Below, in pieces: positions 62,165-64,000 of a stretch of DNA of 64,000 bases (positions within the stretch are counted from its first letter, which is position 1; each line of letters starts with the position of its first letter). The position numbers and the translations under genes were made by a program. The notes under the pieces were generated by a model. It made no database searches. It was not told where the DNA came from and worked only from the letters and a program-made list of their open reading frames with translations. This stretch comes from Margaritifera margaritifera (lineage: Eukaryota; Mollusca; Bivalvia; Unionida; Margaritiferidae): contig JAQPZY010001692.1 in the NCBI GenBank assembly GCA_029931535.1, forward strand, positions 124,001-188,000, read 5' to 3'.

Positions 62165-62375
62165 ATAATTTATACACACATACTATGCCATAGTATCCAA
62201 CTAATTTATACACACATACTAGGCCACAGTATCTAACTAATTTATACACACATACTAGGCCATAGTATCCAACTAATTTATACACTCATACTAGGCCATA
62301 GTATCCAACTAATTTATACACACATACTAGGCCATAGTATCCAACTAATTTATACACACTTACTAGGCCATAGTA
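62165..62375 (+). repeat. About 39-bp minisatellite, 5-6 copies
   Basis: The unit has AACTAATTTATACACACATA and CTAGGCCATAGTATCC. Confidence 0.95.
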
Positions 62376-62394
62376 TTCAATGGCAGTAAATTAA

Positions 62395-62875
62395 CATTGC
62401 ACCTCTGTGATCCAAAGATGGATACATGGCCCTGATCCAGTGATGGATACATGGTCCTGATCAAAGGTTGGATACATGATCCTGATCCAAGGATTTATAT
62501 ACAATCCTGATCAAAGGATGGATACATGGTCCTGATCCAAGGCTGGATACATGGTCCTGATCCAATAATGGATACATGATCCTGATGCAAGGTTTGATAC
62601 ATGGTCTGATCCAAGGATGGATACATGATCCTGATCCAAGACTGTATACATGATCCTGATCCAAGGATTGATATATGATCCTGATCAAAGGATGATACAT
62701 GATCCTGATCCAAGGTTGGATACATGGTCCAGATCCAAGGTTGGATACATGGTCCTGATCCAAAGTTGGATACATGATCCTGATCCAAGGATGTATACAT
62801 GATCCTGATCCAAGGTTGGCTATTTGATCCTGATCCAAGGATGGATACATGATCCTGATCCTAGGATGGGTATAC
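62395..62875 (+). repeat. 25-bp minisatellite, about 19 copies
   Basis: The unit has GGATACATGATCCTGATCCA plus AGGAT. Since 25 is not a multiple of 3 the minus-strand ORF cycles through three phrases (LDQDHVSN, LGSGPCIQ, WIRIMYP). Confidence 0.96.
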
Positions 62876-63885
62876 GGTCTTAGCATTTAATATTCTTAGT
62901 TTTGTTGTGTTCATTTTAAAATTTTCTTCGACACCCTAAAGATTACATTAAATCACAAAATGTTAATGAGCATACAAGTTTAGCAAATTTGGTGAAAATA
63001 TAAAATATTATGCACTTAAATAAATCATACAATTTATGTGATCAATTATTCAGAAATTTTCAATGTTGTGCATATGTGCAAATTTAATGTAAAAATTTAG
63101 TGACTGTAATATATTGATTTATGGTTCGTCACACCAACATCAGAATTTTCATGAACACATCATATAAATTGTCTGAATTTGGTGAAGAATTGACACAGTC
63201 AAGATAAAAAGTTGACGTCTGAATAAATGACTGACTTAGTGAATGAATGAAATACAACATAAATGTACTTATTTTAAATAGACATCATCAACACATAAAA
63301 TCCATAACCAGTTTCACTTTATTGTTTCTTCAGAGTGAATTCAAATCAATGATTACATCATTAAACCCCTTTCATTTCTAGGAGATAAACATCATTTAAA
63401 TTTCAATTGTTGTAAAAAAAAAACATAAGATTGTAAAAATGTTATAGTATTTTATAAATACTATATATTTAAAGGAAAATGCTGCATGTTTAACTTAGGA
63501 AAATAAAAACTACTTGTCCCTATTTTCTTTATATATAATAAAAATTGCATAATCCAAACACTGAAACTTTTAACTTTTATAGTTTTATTTATTGTTTGTG
63601 GAAAACTTTCAATAATAAAAATACAACAGTTTAAAACAAATTAAAATGTATATCTTTCTTTATGATCTTTCTCCAGCACTATTTATTTATAAAGTTAATG
63701 CAAAATGTTTTAAGGTATATCATTCCTTGCTGTAATGGTTCATATTATAAAGTTTTCAATCTTAAAGAAATGTATACAATAATTGAACAAAAGGGGCATA
63801 AATCAACAATTTTTTTTTTTAAAAACCCAAAGAAACACCCTTGAAGTGTGTGGCAGTGTGGGATCACTGAAGTTGTTCGTGTTGC
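62876..63885. other. Intron 7, AT-rich sequence
   Basis: No exon with matching phase (0) that I can support. Confidence 0.4.
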
Positions 63886-64000
63886 AGGGATGGATCCAAA
63901 AAGGGGAGGAAGGGGGAGGAGATCAGGCACCCCCCACCTCAACCCCTCTAAAAAAGAAAAAAACAAAACAAAAACAAATATCAGTGCAAAATAACCAGAA
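63886..64000. mobile_element. Possible left end of a hAT-like MITE, cut by the window
   Basis: CAGGGATGGATCCAAAAA resembles hAT-type CAGGG(A/G)-(T/C)GGATCC ends, followed by G-rich and C-rich tracts. The other end is outside the window. Confidence 0.35.

Overview
The window looks like animal nuclear DNA. It is AT-rich, with one gene split into short exons by long introns, tRNA-derived SINEs, MITEs, and an exceptional load of microsatellites and minisatellites. No prokaryotic gene, operon, rRNA or CRISPR array is supported. The SINE type (tRNA-like head, a body with GAGCAAGGCACTTTA, a CCAAACCAAAC tail), the GGTCAAGGTCAC-type dispersed repeats and the GGACGGACG-ended repeats are ones I associate with molluscs. 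A marine lophotrochozoan, probably a mollusc, is therefore the best guess; this is inference.

The only host gene I can assemble is on the + strand. Seven coding exons (10401-10499, 12363-12395, 25795-25912, 31188-31267, 32501-32620, 51673-51767, 60456-60621) have AG/GT borders and fully compatible phases. They join to the first 237 residues of a MINDY-4/MINDY-4B (FAM188B/FAM188B2) family protein that continues past the right edge. The segment that should hold the catalytic cysteine reads C-G-S-R-G, so this looks like the inactive MINDY-4B paralogue. Exon 1 starts at a splice acceptor, so at least one 5' UTR exon lies upstream; 6690-6886 is a weak candidate.

Layout: 1-10.35 kb is upstream or 5' intron sequence with minisatellites, including a 21-bp array of about 1.3 kb that is interrupted by a MITE. 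Intron 1 holds 30-bp and 39-bp arrays. Intron 2 (13.4 kb) holds a 36-bp array of about 1.25 kb, a strictly regular 33-bp array, a hAT-like MITE and several dispersed repeats. Intron 3 holds a 39-bp array of about 1.2 kb. Intron 5 (19 kb) holds a compound foldback repeat broken by a SINE, a 40-bp array, a satellite of about 132 bp carrying DR1-like AGGTCA sites, a 2-kb array of 18-bp units, a 54-bp array and a 67-bp array. Intron 6 holds a decayed hAT transposon with a second element nested inside it, and a 2.6-kb element with inverted ends rich in CACATGAG. Intron 7 holds four or five more arrays.

By eye, 25-30% of the window is tandem repeat. Almost all long ORFs in the window are these arrays read in frame, because many units are multiples of 3 bp; they should not be taken as genes.
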